Source: Candidatus Puniceispirillum marinum IMCC1322 (lineage in GTDB: Bacteria; Pseudomonadota; Alphaproteobacteria; Puniceispirillales; Puniceispirillaceae). Taken from it: DNA of 64,000 nucleotides. Positions 55,267 to 64,000 of this stretch are shown piece after piece. The notes beneath the pieces are model-generated. The model saw only the letters and a list, made by a program, of their open reading frames with translations. It had not been told where the DNA came from and searched no databases. The translations under genes and the position numbers were made by a program. Positions within the stretch are counted from its first letter, which is position 1. Each line of letters opens with the position of its first letter. Location: the NCBI RefSeq assembly GCF_000024465.1, contig NC_014010.1, positions 1,054,001 through 1,118,000 of the forward strand. The letters run 5' to 3'.

Positions 55267-56415
55267 ATGGACGGTCTCGATTTTACCCTGGAACAATCCC
55301 GCGACATAAGCGCAATCAGCGCTGATGAATGGAATCGGCTGGCGGGCGATGGCAACCCCTTTGTCCGGCATGAATTTCTGCAAGCCATGGAAACTGGCGG
55401 CGGCGTCGGCAATGATAGTGGCTGGGATCCCCTGCATCTTCTTCTGCGTGATAGTGAGGGCAGTTTGCTGGGCGTGGTGCCGCATTACATAAAGCATCAT
55501 TCCTATGGTGAGTATATTTTTGATCATAGCTGGGCAGATGGCTTTATGCGCGCAGGTGGACAATATTATCCAAAATTGCTGGGGGCGGTGCCTTTTACAC
55601 CTGCCACTGGGCCGCGTTTGCTAGCCTACGACAATCGTGACGATATCAAGGTTGCACTTGCCTATGGCATCACCCAAATGGTTGATAAATACGGCCTGTC
55701 TTCGGCGCATCTGAATTTTCTGCCCGAAGATGATCTGCCCGCTTTAGAGGCGGCAGGATGGCTAATCCGTTCGGGTTTGCAATTTCACTGGCATAATAAT
55801 GGCTATAAGGATTTTGACGATTTTCTCTCTGGCCTGTCGTCACGCAAGCGCAAAAACATCAAAAAAGAACGCCAGTCGATTCGCGATGCCGGTGTCCACA
55901 TGATCGCCCTGACAGGTGAAGACATCACCCCGGCACATATCGACATTTTTTTCCGTTTCTATATGTCAACAATCGATCGCAAATGGGGCGGTGCCTATCT
56001 AACGCATGACGTATTCAGACATTTACAACAGATGATGGCTGACAAAATTTTGCTGGTCATGGCTGAATATCAGGGTCGGATTATTGCCGGTGCGATCAAT
56101 TTTATCGGTGATGATTGTCTGTATGGACGTAATTGGGGTGCCGATCTGGATATTCCGAATCTGCATTTCGAAGCCTGCTATTATCAGGCTATCGATTTTG
56201 CCATCGCCCACGGCCTTGCCCGCGTCGAAGCTGGCGCACAAGGCTTTCATAAAGTTCAACGCGGTTATTTGCCTGCCAAAACCTATTCGGCGCACTGGAT
56301 CGCGCATGACGGATTCAAGGATGCCATTGCCCGGTTTCTAGTAGCCGAAAGCCGGGGCATCGAAGCCGAAAAGAACCATATTGATTTTGTCAGCCCATTT
56401 AAGAAAGATAACTAG
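55267..56415 (+). CDS. FemAB-like / DUF482 GNAT acyltransferase
   Basis: 382 residues. Two GNAT-like lobes: WNRLAGDGNPFVRHEFLQAMETGG...GVVPHYIKHHSYGEYIFDHSWADGF and SGLSSRKRKNIKKERQSIRDAG...ISTIDRKWGGAYLT...RVEAGAQGFHKVQRGYLP. This is the 'peptidogalycan biosynthesis' DUF482/FemAB-like family, with the RKNIKKERQ block as its mark. The acceptor is unknown. It ends 12 bases from the stop of the convergent clpA. Confidence 0.85.
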   Translation: MDGLDFTLEQSRDISAISADEWNRLAGDGNPFVRHEFLQAMETGGGVGNDSGWDPLHLLLRDSEGSLLGVVPHYIKHHSYGEYIFDHSWADGFMRAGGQYYPKLLGAVPFTPATGPRLLAYDNRDDIKVALAYGITQMVDKYGLSSAHLNFLPEDDLPALEAAGWLIRSGLQFHWHNNGYKDFDDFLSGLSSRKRKNIKKERQSIRDAGVHMIALTGEDITPAHIDIFFRFYMSTIDRKWGGAYLTHDVFRHLQQMMADKILLVMAEYQGRIIAGAINFIGDDCLYGRNWGADLDIPNLHFEACYYQAIDFAIAHGLARVEAGAQGFHKVQRGYLPAKTYSAHWIAHDGFKDAIARFLVAESRGIEAEKNHIDFVSPFKKDN

Positions 56416-56427
56416 CAAAAAAGACAG

Positions 56428-58722
56428 CTAGCCATCCTGTGGTGCGGGTAAGGCCGTGCGCTTGCTGCTAGGCAAGGCACGTTGCGGTGGGGCTTTCACC
56501 TCGACCACAAGCTCACCATCCTTAACATCGACAAAGGCAAGGCCGCCACCAGCAAGCTCGCCAAATAGCAACGCATCGGCAAGTGGCTTTTTGATGCTTT
56601 CCTGCACAACGCGGGCCAGCGGGCGGGCACCGTAATTACGGTCATAACCGCGCACGGCCAACCAGTCACGCGCCGCCTCACTCAACTCAATCTCGACATT
56701 ACGATCTGCCAGCTGGGCATCAAGCTGCATCATGAATTTATCAACAACAAGCCGGATCACATCACTTTCCAATGGCGCAAACGGTATCATCGCATCAAGA
56801 CGGTTACGGAATTCAGGCGTAAACATTTTCTCGATCGCTTCGATATCGGCACCATCATTCATGTCTCGGCCAAAACCGATCGCCTTTTTCGATAGCTCTT
56901 GGGCGCCTGCATTCGTTGTCATAATCAGAATGACATTGCGGAAATCAACTGATTTACCGTTATTATCCGTCAACTTGCCATGATCCATCACTTGCAACAG
57001 AATATTGAACAGATCTGGATGCGCTTTTTCAATTTCATCCAGCAGCAGTACCGCATGCGGTGTTTGATCGACAGCATCGGTCAACAGCCCGCCCTGATCA
57101 AAGCCAACATAACCCGGAGGCGCCCCGATCAGACGCGATACGGTATGCCGTTCCATATATTCGGACATATCAAACCGGATCAACTTAATGCCAAGCGCTT
57201 CGGCTAATTGCCGCGCAACTTCGGTCTTGCCAACGCCAGTAGGGCCCGAAAACAGATAATTACCAACTGGCTTTTCAACTTCACGTAAACCAGCACGCGA
57301 TAGTTTGATGGCCGAAGACAGCGCCGATATCGCCGCATCCTGTCCAAAGACCAGACGTTTTAGATCATCTTCAAGCGTTGCCAGAACCGCCTTATCATCA
57401 CGGCTCACATGCTTTGACGGGATACGCGCCATCGTTGCAATTGTCGCTTCGATTTCCTTTTGCCCCACCGTGGCCTTGCGACGTGATGGTGGCAGCAGAT
57501 TTTGGGCGGCGGCAGCCTCGTCAATAACGTCAATCGCTTTGTCAGGCAATTTGCGGTCATTAATATAGCGTGCTGCCAGATCAACCGCTGTCTTTAGGGC
57601 GGCACCGGTATAACGGATCTTGTGATGCGCTTCATAGCGGCTTTTCAGACCATTCAGAATTTTGATGGTATCGGCCACAGTTGGCTCGGCAACATCAATT
57701 TTCTGGAAGCGGCGCACCAGTGCCCGGTCTTTTTCGAAATGACCGCGATATTCCTTATAGGTTGTTGAGCCAATACAGCGCAGATTGCCTTCCTGCAATG
57801 CCGGCTTTAACAGGTTAGAGGCGTCCATAGCCCCACCCGATGTGGCGCCAGCACCAATCACTGTATGGATTTCATCAATGAACAGAATGGCATTTTCATC
57901 ATCTTCAACCGCTTTCATAACGGCTTTGAGACGTTCTTCAAAATCACCACGATAGCGCGTACCTGCCAGCAACTGCCCCATATCAAGCGCATAGATGACA
58001 GCATTTGTCAGTACTTCCGGCACCTCACCATTATAAATCCGCAAGGCCAGTCCTTCGGCAATCGCGGTCTTACCAACGCCCGGATCACCAACATAAAGCG
58101 GGTTATTCTTGGTACGGCGACATAGCACCTGAATCGTGCGATCAACTTCGCGGTCCCGCCCGATTAGTGGGTCGATGCGGCCATTTGCGGCCTTGGCAAT
58201 CAGGTTGACTGCATATTGGCTAAGCGGATCACTGCCAGCATCGTCAATAGGCTCGCCTTCAGTCTGATCTTCGGTGCCACGCGCGATATTGCCATCCTTG
58301 CCGTGGCTTAGGAATGATACGGCGTCAAGCCGGGTCATATTGAGCGACTTTAGAAACCAGACAGCATGGCTTTCACGCTCGGAAAAGATCGAGACCAGTA
58401 CATTGGCACCTGTGGCAACTTCACGGCCTGATGACTGGGTATGGATAATGGCACGTTGAATCACACGCTGGAAAGACGCTGTTGGCTGGACATCAAGCCC
58501 ATCTTTGGTGCTCACAATCGATTCAAGCTCGACTTCGATATATTCCTGTAACTTGCGCGCTAGCTCCTGAATATCAACATTACAGGCATTCAAGACCTCA
58601 AGCGCATCACTATCTTCGGTCAGGGCAAGTAACAGATGTTCAAGCGTTGCAAATTCATGCGCACGTGTTGTCGCATTCGACATGGCACGGCGTAGGGACT
58701 CTTCCAGTTCACGAGACAGCAT
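56428..58722 (-). CDS. clpA: ATP-dependent Clp protease ATP-binding subunit ClpA
   Basis: 764 residues. An N-terminal double Clp-N domain ([35 protein letters not shown]), the first AAA+ module with Walker [14 protein letters not shown], the second with [13 protein letters not shown] and sensor/Walker [14 protein letters not shown], and a D2-small end. It unfolds substrates for ClpP. It starts five bases after clpS, and the two are one operon. Confidence 0.96.
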   Translation of the reverse strand: MLSRELEESLRRAMSNATTRAHEFATLEHLLLALTEDSDALEVLNACNVDIQELARKLQEYIEVELESIVSTKDGLDVQPTASFQRVIQRAIIHTQSSGREVATGANVLVSIFSERESHAVWFLKSLNMTRLDAVSFLSHGKDGNIARGTEDQTEGEPIDDAGSDPLSQYAVNLIAKAANGRIDPLIGRDREVDRTIQVLCRRTKNNPLYVGDPGVGKTAIAEGLALRIYNGEVPEVLTNAVIYALDMGQLLAGTRYRGDFEERLKAVMKAVEDDENAILFIDEIHTVIGAGATSGGAMDASNLLKPALQEGNLRCIGSTTYKEYRGHFEKDRALVRRFQKIDVAEPTVADTIKILNGLKSRYEAHHKIRYTGAALKTAVDLAARYINDRKLPDKAIDVIDEAAAAQNLLPPSRRKATVGQKEIEATIATMARIPSKHVSRDDKAVLATLEDDLKRLVFGQDAAISALSSAIKLSRAGLREVEKPVGNYLFSGPTGVGKTEVARQLAEALGIKLIRFDMSEYMERHTVSRLIGAPPGYVGFDQGGLLTDAVDQTPHAVLLLDEIEKAHPDLFNILLQVMDHGKLTDNNGKSVDFRNVILIMTTNAGAQELSKKAIGFGRDMNDGADIEAIEKMFTPEFRNRLDAMIPFAPLESDVIRLVVDKFMMQLDAQLADRNVEIELSEAARDWLAVRGYDRNYGARPLARVVQESIKKPLADALLFGELAGGGLAFVDVKDGELVVEVKAPPQRALPSSKRTALPAPQDG

Positions 58723-58727
58723 TTACC

Positions 58728-59051
58728 CTATTCCTTTTCCAATTGAAGTTGCAACGGATGCTCTTTTTGACGTGCATATTCCATAGTCTTGCTAGCTTTT
58801 GTTTCGGCAATTTCAAAACTGTAAATGCCACAGATACCAACACCACGTTGATGGACATTCAGCATGATCTGTGTTGCTTCATCAGCCGTCCGGCCAAAGA
58901 AATGTTGCAAAACATGCACAACAAATTCCATCGGCGTATAGTCGTCATTCATCATCACGACCTTATACATTGAGGGCTTTTTTGTCTGAGTTCGGCTTTC
59001 CAGAATAATCTGGCCCGAACCTCCATCCTGTTTTTTGTCTTTATCTGTCAT
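58728..59051 (-). CDS. clpS: ClpA adaptor protein ClpS
   Basis: 107 residues. The N-terminal basic/Gln region is followed by [24 protein letters not shown], with the conserved N-degron pocket residues (Asp, Thr, Met in DDYTPMEFV), and [28 protein letters not shown]. It delivers N-end-rule substrates to ClpA. The aat gene for making such substrates is in this window. Confidence 0.96.
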   Translation of the reverse strand: MTDKDKKQDGGSGQIILESRTQTKKPSMYKVVMMNDDYTPMEFVVHVLQHFFGRTADEATQIMLNVHQRGVGICGIYSFEIAETKASKTMEYARQKEHPLQLQLEKE

Positions 59052-59350
59052 AATCTGCTCGCTGGCATGAACGAATGCCGCACCTATATCTTAACGTATT
59101 TAACATTATACCTAAATTACCCGATATCGCTACATAACGCTTATCACAATTATGATATCGGCATTAAATGCTGTTGGAAAAGGGGTTGAAATAAAAAAAA
59201 TCATCTCTAGGCGCTTTAAAAAAAGCATCTATTAAGAAAAAGGTAAAAAATTGGGTAAGATTCTTGATTGAAAGCTTAATTCCGGTATGATTCCTGCACA
59301 AGTGGATTGGGTTAACGCGCCGGTTGCGGTGCTTGTCAGGAACGCATTTT

Positions 59351-60664
59351 ATGGCTGTTAAAAATATCTGCTTAACTGCTGTTGCCGATGTCAAAAGACT
59401 GCGGGCTTTTTTCATATTTATGATGCTGTCTTGTGGTGCCCTGATCTGGCCACAACAAGCGATGGCTTCCAAATATGCCTCAATCGTGATCAATGCTGAG
59501 AGTGGCCGGGTCATGTATGCACGTAATGCCGATGCCATGCGCTATCCGGCATCTTTGACCAAAATCATGACGCTGTATCTATTGTTCGAAGAAATAAAAT
59601 CTGGCCGCATGGATATGAATTCGCGGATTGGCGTGTCCAAACTTGCTGCCAGCCGTTCACCATCAAAGCTATATCTCAAACCTGGGCAGTCAATCAGCGC
59701 CGAACAGGCTATCTATGCGCTGGTGACCAAGTCAGCCAACGATGTAGCAACCGCCGTTGCCGAGGCCATTTCAGGTACCGAACGAAACTTTGCCAAGCGC
59801 ATGACACGTAAAGCGCGCGCGCTGGGCATGCGTAAAACCGTATTTAAAAACGCTTCGGGCTTGCCACATAGCCAGCAAAAGACAACCGCACGTGATATGG
59901 CGCGGCTGGCTGTTGCCATGCGGCGTGATTTCCCACGCCTATACCGTTATTTCAGCACGCAGAACTTTAACTGGAAAGGCCGTAAATTTGGCAACCATAA
60001 CAAGTTGTTGGCGCATTATTCAGGCACCGATGGCATCAAGACAGGCTATATCAATGCTTCCGGTTTCAATCTTGTGGCCTCGGTCAAGCGGCATGGTGTA
60101 CGGCTGATTGGTGTGATCTTTGGCGGCAAAACATCACGGTCACGCGATGCGCATATGATGAAAATTCTGGACGCACAATTCAAGCGGGCAAAGCCTGCAG
60201 AGATCAGCGCGCAAGTGGCCGCCGTCGATATGCCACAAAAATTGCCCAAATCGCCCCCCAAGCGTAGCAATCTTGTGAAAGTCAGGCGGCTTGCCAAGCT
60301 ACCTTTGCCGAAAGAGGAATTTCTGGACACGCCACAAACTTTCAGCCTATCCAGTTCTGGGGCAAGAAGATCACCCGAGGAAATGCCTGATGCGGCCATT
60401 GACGAGGTCTGGAGCGTTCAGATTGGCAGTTTTGCCCGCCGCGTCAATGCCCATCGGGCGGCTGCCAAAGCGCGGCGTATGGTCGATAATGTGCTTGGCA
60501 TGACACCAGCACGCCTGACATTGGTGACAAGTGGCAATATGCCATTGTGGCGCGTTCGCTTTCATGATCTTGACGAAACCCAGGCCCGATCTGCCTGTGC
60601 CGCCCTATTCGCCGAAGGAAGCCCCTGTATTGCCGTGCGCGAGAAAATTCGCAATACAAGTTAG
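59351..60664 (+). CDS. dacF: D-alanyl-D-alanine carboxypeptidase with SPOR domain
   Basis: 437 residues from ATG at 59351; the upstream part of the frame is less likely. A signal peptide (LRAFFIFMMLSCGALIWPQQAMAS) precedes a DacF-type serine peptidase: S-x-x-K in YPASLTKIM, S-x-N in TKSANDVA and KTG in GIKTGYINASGFN. The C-terminal 75 residues (EVWSVQIGSFARRVNAHRAAAKARR...LWRVRF) form a SPOR domain that binds denuded glycan at septa. It trims peptidoglycan stem peptides, likely at division sites. Confidence 0.92.
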   Translation: MAVKNICLTAVADVKRLRAFFIFMMLSCGALIWPQQAMASKYASIVINAESGRVMYARNADAMRYPASLTKIMTLYLLFEEIKSGRMDMNSRIGVSKLAASRSPSKLYLKPGQSISAEQAIYALVTKSANDVATAVAEAISGTERNFAKRMTRKARALGMRKTVFKNASGLPHSQQKTTARDMARLAVAMRRDFPRLYRYFSTQNFNWKGRKFGNHNKLLAHYSGTDGIKTGYINASGFNLVASVKRHGVRLIGVIFGGKTSRSRDAHMMKILDAQFKRAKPAEISAQVAAVDMPQKLPKSPPKRSNLVKVRRLAKLPLPKEEFLDTPQTFSLSSSGARRSPEEMPDAAIDEVWSVQIGSFARRVNAHRAAAKARRMVDNVLGMTPARLTLVTSGNMPLWRVRFHDLDETQARSACAALFAEGSPCIAVREKIRNTS

Positions 60665-60710
60665 TCTGGCACCATCAGCATAAATTTCCAGACTTTCAAA
60701 ACGAACGTCA

Positions 60711-61139
60711 TCACGGTTTGAAAAAATCATCCAGATGTGGCACATCCGGATCAGGTTTGCACCATAAGGGATGGCTGATGGCGAATATCTGGCCGCGTAC
60801 ACGCAGCATATCATTATCATCAAGTACGCCCGGGGCAATGGATATACGCCCCTCGCCATTCATAGAATAGAACATACATGACCCGCAGACATTACAAAAG
60901 CCGCGTTTGGCCCAACTGGAGCTGTCATACCAGCGCAAAGCATCCGATGATGAGGTGATTTTGAAACAATGATCAGGCACCGAGGTCGCTGCCCAGCTAG
61001 TCCCCGAAATCCGGCGACAATCATCACAATGGCAAATCAAAAGTGGCGTCAAAGGCCCGATCAGGCGAAAACGCACCGCCCCGCAATGACAGCCACCATC
61101 AAAATATTTATTTTCGGTTCCGGTAATCGTCTCGTACAT
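60711..61139 (-). CDS. GFA-family (glutathione-dependent formaldehyde-activating-like) zinc protein
   Basis: 142 residues. Zinc/thiol motifs CHCGAVRFRL, CHCDDCRR and FCNVCGSCMFYS match the GFA/CENP-V family. The substrate of most members is unknown, and the name does not prove formaldehyde metabolism. It stands alone between two genes on opposite or same strands. The parS-like site lies about 100 bases from its start. Confidence 0.88.
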   Translation of the reverse strand: MYETITGTENKYFDGGCHCGAVRFRLIGPLTPLLICHCDDCRRISGTSWAATSVPDHCFKITSSSDALRWYDSSSWAKRGFCNVCGSCMFYSMNGEGRISIAPGVLDDNDMLRVRGQIFAISHPLWCKPDPDVPHLDDFFKP

Positions 61140-61236
61140 GCGCCTCTGCCTCTGCCTTTTCCATCTGACATCAATAATGCCTGATAATGGTTAAGAAAAA
61201 GTGTGCAGGAAGATAGTTTTGACGAAATTTCAAAAA

Positions 61237-61252
61237 TGTTTCACGTGAAACA
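61237..61252. promoter_or_regulatory. parS-type ParB binding site
   Basis: TGTTTCACGTGAAACA matches exactly the 16-bp chromosomal parS consensus. It is the centre of a 22-bp perfect palindrome (61234-61255). It lies in the 225-base gap between the GFA gene and the large repeat protein, so it is non-coding. ParB-type proteins load at such sites near replication origins. Confidence 0.85.
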
Positions 61253-61364
61253 TTTCGTGAACAAACATGCGTTGCGCGGCAATAGAATTCCAAGAAACAG
61301 GCAAATAGTCAGGAACACCCAGCTAAAATCAACAACTCAAACAAGACAGGTCAGCGATAGAGGA

Positions 61365-64000
61365 TCAGAGAAAATCGTTCTGAACCGTGCCAATTTCTTC
61401 CGTCCCCGCATCGGGCACAAAATCATCATCCGGTTGCACGACCTCTGTCATCGCCCTGCCACTGCCACCGCTCTGGCCAGATGTCGACTGTCCAGATGCT
61501 GCCGAAATGTTAATGGTCAGTGTTAATTGACCGTTTATAGCAGTTCCTTCGCCTTCGTAAACCGTGATTATCAGAGTTATCGTTTCACCGGGGTTGAGTT
61601 GCGCATCACTCTTAACCTTAAGACGATAATGAACCCCCTCAAGATGCCCGGGTACGATCTTGTTAAGATAACTGGGCTCATATTTCACCAGTTCAAACCT
61701 AGTATCATCGCTCAACTCATACCTTAAATCCGTTGGCTCGCCCTCTCCCTTAAGGTCGTCTGGATCATAGATGGCAATATTCTTCAGATATTCGCGGGAG
61801 CCAGGCGTAAAGTTAAAGGTTGCAGAATCATTTTGCCTCAACGTCACAATGGGGTTTTCAGGCACGTCATTCACATTGAGATAGAAGATTTTGTCGGCAG
61901 AAGGATTCATGGCTGAACTATCACGTAGCACGACCTTAATCACGGCCTGACTAGGCCTTGTTGAGCCTTCTTCATAAGTCACATGCTTTTCAAAATCAAA
62001 TGTGGCATCGGGTTTCACCCATAGCTCATGCTGGTTCCGCACCTCAAACTTAATTTCACTGCGGTCTCGGATGAGATCAGACACCAGATCATCATTAATC
62101 TTATAGAGGAAAAACGCCGGTGCAAACGAAGGAGTAATGGTCGCGACGGCGGCGGTTGAATAGGTCATATTCTCCCCGAGGACGACCGCTGTGTTGTCAA
62201 GTATTATATCATCGTCCCTATAGAAGAAGAATACTTTCTCCATTCTCAACACATTGGTGCCATCACTCACATCCAGCTCAAGCTTGTAACTTCCGGCTCT
62301 CGGCGGGGTGAAGCTTGTGCTCGTAACCGGAGTACCGAGTGTCACTGTACCTCGCGGATCCCTGCTCCAAGTCATCCATTTGTATGTGAAGGTAAGCTCA
62401 ACACCCTCAGGATCTTTGAAATTTTCCTCATTAATTGAATATTCAACCCCTGAAGGCAACAGTAAATCTGTATCAACCGGTACGCTGCTTCTGCCGGTTC
62501 CTGTCATAAGTTCAAGACTGCCAAATGGAATTTCATTCGCCACATCAGTCAACTGGATCGGGACATGAAGCTTTGCCGTGTTACCTTCTCTGTCCCTAAC
62601 GGTGATTCGCAATTCAATCAGGCCATTCGGATTATGCTCGCTCTCGAAATCCAGGCTTTTATTAGCCTTGACCGAAAGCTTGCCATTACTTCTAACCGAA
62701 AATCGCGTATCTATGGCGAAAGAGCCATCCGCCTGACGACTTTCAATCGTCATCACATACCCGACATATTCGGTGCCACGCAAGGCCGTAAACAGATTGG
62801 AAACGCTCGATGTTAGGTAAAAACCTGTACCCTTTCCACTGGCATTTCCATGTGTTTCCTGGATTTCTTTCTGGGTAGCGTCCGGGTCACTAAAACCAAG
62901 GGTCAGATCGCTTTGCAACGCGGTGTCGACGGTGAATTCCCCGCTAAAGTACCGTGACGAGCTACCTGATGCAGTCTCTGTGACGCGCAAACGGTAGGTT
63001 CCTGCCTCTGTCGGTGTGAAACGCACACTGGTTGCATTCGGCACATCCTGCCAAACATTGTTCACCTTCTGCTCCCATCCATAAGTACGCTGTGTCGGGT
63101 TAGTGCTAGAACCAGCAGATTTCAATGGAGCTGTTAGTGTTTCACCAGTATACGCTCTGTTATTTTCAACACCAAACACGGACAGGATTTCCTGTCCGAC
63201 TGGCATTTCCTGTCCGACTGGCGGATCACCGATGTCAGGTGTAGACTGTTCCACCACCACATTGATCCGCATGGTATATTCGGCGCTGAGGAGGCTGTCA
63301 TTATAATAATCATTGTACCTAAATTTGAACCCAAAATCGTAGCTCGCAGTCGGTTGATAGGTCAGACTAGGCAGGTCATTAATCGCGATCACCTGCCCCT
63401 TTGTCACATCACTATTGTTCAGCAACAGCCTTGCATTATTTGTTGGCAGACGGCTGATTATTACAGCCGTGACAGTCAAATCAGAATTCGTCATACGCGT
63501 GCCAGCCGTGAAATCGACCAGAGTGAAGCTCGTCACCTCATTCCCCTGAACGCTGGATTTCACCTTTGCGACCTGAAATTCTATCTCTTCTTGTATGACT
63601 GTATCTGATTTGTCAGTGGCCTTAATGATCAGGGTGATCGGATCGTAGGACGTGATAGTATTACCCTGTTTCAAAAACAGGGAATAGGACTGTTTGGGCG
63701 GTTCACCATTGAAATTAAATCCCGTTGGTCTGTTAATGCTAAAAGGAGCAATTCCAAAACGGTCATCACTCAGTTCAACTTTAACACCGAATTTTTCTAT
63801 GTTATCGTGAATGCTCCGGATGTTGTCCGGATCGTAAATTTCCAGACGAATCCCGGTATAGAAATTCTGAGCCGCTTCGGTGGTGGTTGGCAACACGAGT
63901 TGGTTTCCATTAATATTGATAACCGGATCTTCTAGAACGTTGTCCACATTCAGCGTGAATGTAATATCTGTAGAGCTCTCATCATTAATCTGGTGACGTA
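61365..64000 (-). CDS. very large cadherin/Ig-like repeat surface protein, C-terminal part (runs off right edge)
   Basis: The frame is open to the end of the window (about 880 residues here; the upstream reading HQINDESSTDITFTLNV continues past the last ATG/GTG), so the front is missing. It is made of beta-sandwich repeats: several copies of a D-x-N-E-x-P type border (VDNVLEDPVI, LTDVANEIPFG, VNDVPENPIV) with Asp-rich loops typical of calcium-binding cadherin/VCBS domains, and Ig-like blocks (YGWEQKVNNVWQDVPNATSVRFTPTEAGTYRLRV). A local tandem PVGQE repeat occurs near 63190. The last 40 residues are Ser/Gly-rich and acidic without a cell-wall sorting or autotransporter end. An adhesin or secreted giant protein is likely. 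Confidence 0.8.
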   Translation of the reverse strand, partial: RHQINDESSTDITFTLNVDNVLEDPVININGNQLVLPTTTEAAQNFYTGIRLEIYDPDNIRSIHDNIEKFGVKVELSDDRFGIAPFSINRPTGFNFNGEPPKQSYSLFLKQGNTITSYDPITLIIKATDKSDTVIQEEIEFQVAKVKSSVQGNEVTSFTLVDFTAGTRMTNSDLTVTAVIISRLPTNNARLLLNNSDVTKGQVIAINDLPSLTYQPTASYDFGFKFRYNDYYNDSLLSAEYTMRINVVVEQSTPDIGDPPVGQEMPVGQEILSVFGVENNRAYTGETLTAPLKSAGSSTNPTQRTYGWEQKVNNVWQDVPNATSVRFTPTEAGTYRLRVTETASGSSSRYFSGEFTVDTALQSDLTLGFSDPDATQKEIQETHGNASGKGTGFYLTSSVSNLFTALRGTEYVGYVMTIESRQADGSFAIDTRFSVRSNGKLSVKANKSLDFESEHNPNGLIELRITVRDREGNTAKLHVPIQLTDVANEIPFGSLELMTGTGRSSVPVDTDLLLPSGVEYSINEENFKDPEGVELTFTYKWMTWSRDPRGTVTLGTPVTSTSFTPPRAGSYKLELDVSDGTNVLRMEKVFFFYRDDDIILDNTAVVLGENMTYSTAAVATITPSFAPAFFLYKINDDLVSDLIRDRSEIKFEVRNQHELWVKPDATFDFEKHVTYEEGSTRPSQAVIKVVLRDSSAMNPSADKIFYLNVNDVPENPIVTLRQNDSATFNFTPGSREYLKNIAIYDPDDLKGEGEPTDLRYELSDDTRFELVKYEPSYLNKIVPGHLEGVHYRLKVKSDAQLNPGETITLIITVYEGEGTAINGQLTLTINISAASGQSTSGQSGGSGRAMTEVVQPDDDFVPDAGTEEIGTVQNDFL

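Overview
The window reads as a marine alphaproteobacterial chromosome, most likely of the SAR116 / Puniceispirillum type. This is inferred from the families present: NDUFA12, MlaD and DUF2155 next to aat, a large adenosylcobalamin-dependent NrdJ, an RNase E with a Lys/Ala-rich tail, and moderate GC. About 20 kb of accessory DNA is inserted next to an elongator tRNA-Met gene. No database search was possible, so taxonomy and family names rest on recognised motifs.

Positions 1-1370 hold the 5' part of a ThDP-dependent, acetolactate-synthase-like gene that runs off the left edge, then about 500 bases without a convincing gene. Positions 1371-21551 are a composite genomic island. Its ends are a 48-bp perfect direct repeat of the tRNA-Met 3' end, and the right copy is part of the intact tRNA. 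A tyrosine recombinase (20129-21373) lies next to the intact tRNA, as expected for a tRNA-targeting element. Near the left end are a degenerate tRNA-fMet 3' fragment and a second integrase that carries an excisionase-like HTH domain at its C-terminus. The island also holds: (a) a 9-kb cassette for metal and envelope functions (MerR, CDF-type exporter, DsbB, DsbA, two SCO proteins, PCuAC, M23 peptidase, DUF411, ZIP, LspA, Lnt), whose second half is much richer in GC; (b) a junction where a truncated L,D-transpeptidase abuts a truncated autotransporter beta-domain; (c) an AT-richer cargo region of mostly unknown genes, including a probable PD-(D/E)XK nuclease divergent from a very acidic small protein, a hairpin-rich intergenic region, a catalytic-domain-only recombinase coupled to a 56-codon ORF, and a gene broken by a frameshift in an A8 run.

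From 21.5 kb to the right end the content is core chromosome. It includes marC; a sulfur-trafficking run cysE - cysteine desulfurase - ferredoxin - mnmA; tyrS; an AsmA-like envelope protein; bcp; prfB; mrcA; an AmiC-type amidase; rne; an aminotransferase; a BepA-like M48 protease; a DsbA-like protein; aroQ-accB-accC-aat; NDUFA12-mlaD-DUF2155; nrdJ; ridA; a FemAB-like acyltransferase; clpS-clpA; a SPOR-containing D,D-carboxypeptidase; and a GFA-family protein. A perfect 16-bp parS-type site lies at 61237-61252. The right edge cuts a very large cadherin/Ig-like repeat protein.

The most noteworthy items are the layered island with two tRNA-CAU-derived attachment fragments, the integrase/HTH fusion, the metal cassette with its own lipoprotein-processing genes, the nuclease/acidic-protein locus with its neighbouring structured DNA, and the parS site.
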